NCBI GenBank assembly: GCA_964058845.1
Contig: CAXKVR010000672.1
Location: 1 to 20,445, forward strand
Reading direction: 5' to 3'
DNA length: 20,445 nt
Origin: Carex sylvatica
Lineage: Eukaryota; Streptophyta; Magnoliopsida; Poales; Cyperaceae
In this document: piece after piece, positions 18,866 through 20,445 of the stretch
Layout of the letters: each line of letters starts with the position of its first letter
How positions within the stretch are numbered: the stretch's first letter is position 1
Program-made: the position numbers and the translations under genes
The notes under the pieces: generated by a model
Told to the model about the DNA's origin: nothing
The model's input: the letters and a program-made list of their open reading frames with translations, nothing else
Databases searched by the model: none

Positions 18866-20224
18866 GGTCCCAAGTAACCCGAAAATGATATAGATGTTTA
18901 CCTTGCTCTATTGATTGAGGACCTAAAGAACTTGTGGGTCGACGGAGTGGAGGTTTTTGATGCATATAGGAAGGAGATATTCACATTACGGGCTATGCTA
19001 TTTTGCACCATAAATGATTTCCCAGCGTATGCCAACTTGTCTGGTTATAGTGTCAAAGGACGGAAAGCGTGCCCTATCTGTGAAGACAAGACGGATGATT
19101 TGTATTTAAGTCAATCGAATAAGAATGTGTATATGGGTCATCATCGATTCCTTATGCATAACCACCCATATCGGAGGAATAAAAAAGCCTTTAACATAAA
19201 AGAAGAGAAGGGAAAAGCCCCTCGTATAGTGTCCGACAATCAAGTGCATGATAGGGTAAATGATATTTCAAATGACTTCAGAAAAAGTAAGAAAAGTAAG
19301 TCAACGCTCAATAAGACCGCCACGACCTGGAAAAAGAAATCAATCTTTTGGGATTTACCATACTGGGAGGATTTAGATGTTCAACATTGACTCGATCTCA
19401 TGCACATCGAGAAGAATGTATGTGAAAGTCTAGTTGACGTTACTCGGCATTGCCAGCAGAGACATGGAGGATATGGGCATATGGCCATCATTACATCCCA
19501 AACTTGTAAATGATGACAAGTGTTATTACCTCGATCCAACAATACACACCTTGTCAAAAGTTGAGAAAAGACAGCTTTGTCAATGCCTTCACGGTGTCAA
19601 AGTTTCATCCGGATATTCTGCTAATGTGAAAAAACTTGTGATGATAGATGAAATGAAATTGTCAGGGATGAAGTCGCACGACTGTCATGTGCTGCTGACA
19701 CAATTGCTACCAATTTTGATCCGAAGTATACTCCTAGAACCCGTTTGATGCATGATTTACAAGCTCTGTTATTTCTTTAACGCAATTTCTAGCAAAGTTG
19801 CGGATGTGATTGAACTTGAAGCATTGGAGAAAGAGGTAGTCGTCACTCTGTGTGAATTGGAGAAATTTTTCCACCTTCACTTTTTGATATCATGGTTCAC
19901 CTAATCATGCACCTGGTTCACGAGATTAAGGTATGTGGTTCGACATTTTTGAGGTACATGTACCCATTCGAGAGATACATGGATTTCTTAAAAGGGTATG
20001 TGAGAAATCGGTATCGGCCCGAGGGAAGCATCATACAGGGTTACATAAATGAGAAGGTCCTCGAGTTTTGCAACGGTTACATGGCTGATTTACCACCTAT
20101 CGGGGTCCCCATAGCATAGCACGAGGGCAGACTACACGGAAAAGGAACAATCAGACATAGCTCAATCCAGGCAGGTGCGGAAGAGCATAAAATGGCACAC
20201 TTTAAGGTGTTACAACACATGATG
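18866..20224 (+). pseudogene. Broken CACTA (En/Spm) TNP2-type transposase, Transposase_21 family
   Basis: Conserved TNP2 blocks appear in family order across three frames. First GPK-stop-PENDIDVYLALLIEDLKNLW, DAYRKEIFTLRAML, INDFPAYANLSGYSVKG, ACPICED and NVYMGHHRFL (18866-19387). Then a TGA at 19388-19390, after which LDLMHIEKNVCESLVDV follows. Then YYLDPTIHTLSKVEKRQLCQ and GMKSHDCHVLLTQLLP (19434-19745). Next CYFFNAISSKVADVIELE and VVVTLCELEKFF (about 19765-19870). Last DIMVHLIMHLVHEIKVCGST, YPFERYMDFLKGYVRNR and PPIGVPIA-stop-HEGRLHGKGTI (19885-20224). With at least two internal stops and three frameshifts it cannot encode an active transposase. The 5' part and element ends are not found. 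Confidence 0.88.
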
Positions 20225-20445
20225 TGATGAAGAACATGGAGTTCATCATCAGAAAAAAAAAATTAGATCTTTTTCAAAGGTTTGCTTATTAATCACCTGT
20301 TTTTATCTATCATGCGTGTTTTCAGATTCATTTGTTATATATATGTGTGTGTGTTGTTAATATGTTCGGAGTTCGTTCATGAAGAGAAAATTGAGTAGTA
20401 CAATACAAGGAAGCAGAACTACATGCGATCCGTACAAAATGGTGT
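20225..20445 (+). other. Sequence after the TNP2 remnant, to window end
   Basis: 221 bp of AT-rich sequence with a short GT microsatellite (20342-20354). A frame near 20379-20445 (HEEKIE-stop-YNTRKQNYMRSV) might be further CACTA transposase residue, but the match is too weak to assign. Confidence 0.35.

Overview
This is nuclear DNA from a flowering plant. It is AT-rich, carries one large intron-rich gene, and is heavily invaded by plant-type transposable elements: Copia LTR remnants, Mutator-like and Harbinger-like MITEs, and a CACTA transposase remnant. The species cannot be fixed from this sequence.

The main feature is the 5' half of a callose synthase (1,3-beta-glucan synthase) gene on the minus strand, closest by eye to the CalS6/CalS7 (GSL11/GSL7) clade. 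I could read 23 consecutive coding exons from the ATG at 15967 down to position 100, all in one open frame (1086 codons plus two bases, about 55% of a roughly 1950-residue protein). Exon 24 appears to begin at the last minus-strand base (position 1), so the catalytic domain lies almost wholly outside. Of 23 introns, 22 are GT-AG and one (intron 10) appears to be GC-AG.

The introns are where the unusual structure is. Intron 19 (1055-2932) holds a small gag-only Copia-type element. Introns 14 and 15 each hold a short MITE with TTA target duplications. Introns 5, 9 and 10 hold three copies of one hairpin MITE family. Intron 5 is 6.3 kb. It contains a 5.1-kb LTR-bounded insertion flanked by GGTAC duplications; one LTR is split by a Mutator-like MITE with a perfect 9-bp duplication, which is itself split by a hairpin MITE. 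Next to it, 15 bp inside the 5' splice site, is a 1.09-kb near-perfect palindrome of the same Mutator-like family. Both LTR elements lie in the same orientation as the gene.

Upstream (15968-18860) are a GA-rich 5' leader and a 771-bp element with 152-bp terminal inverted repeats. The right end (18866-20224, plus strand) is a broken TNP2-type (CACTA) transposase. I see only one host gene; the other long open frames are antisense shadows of exons or lie in repeats.
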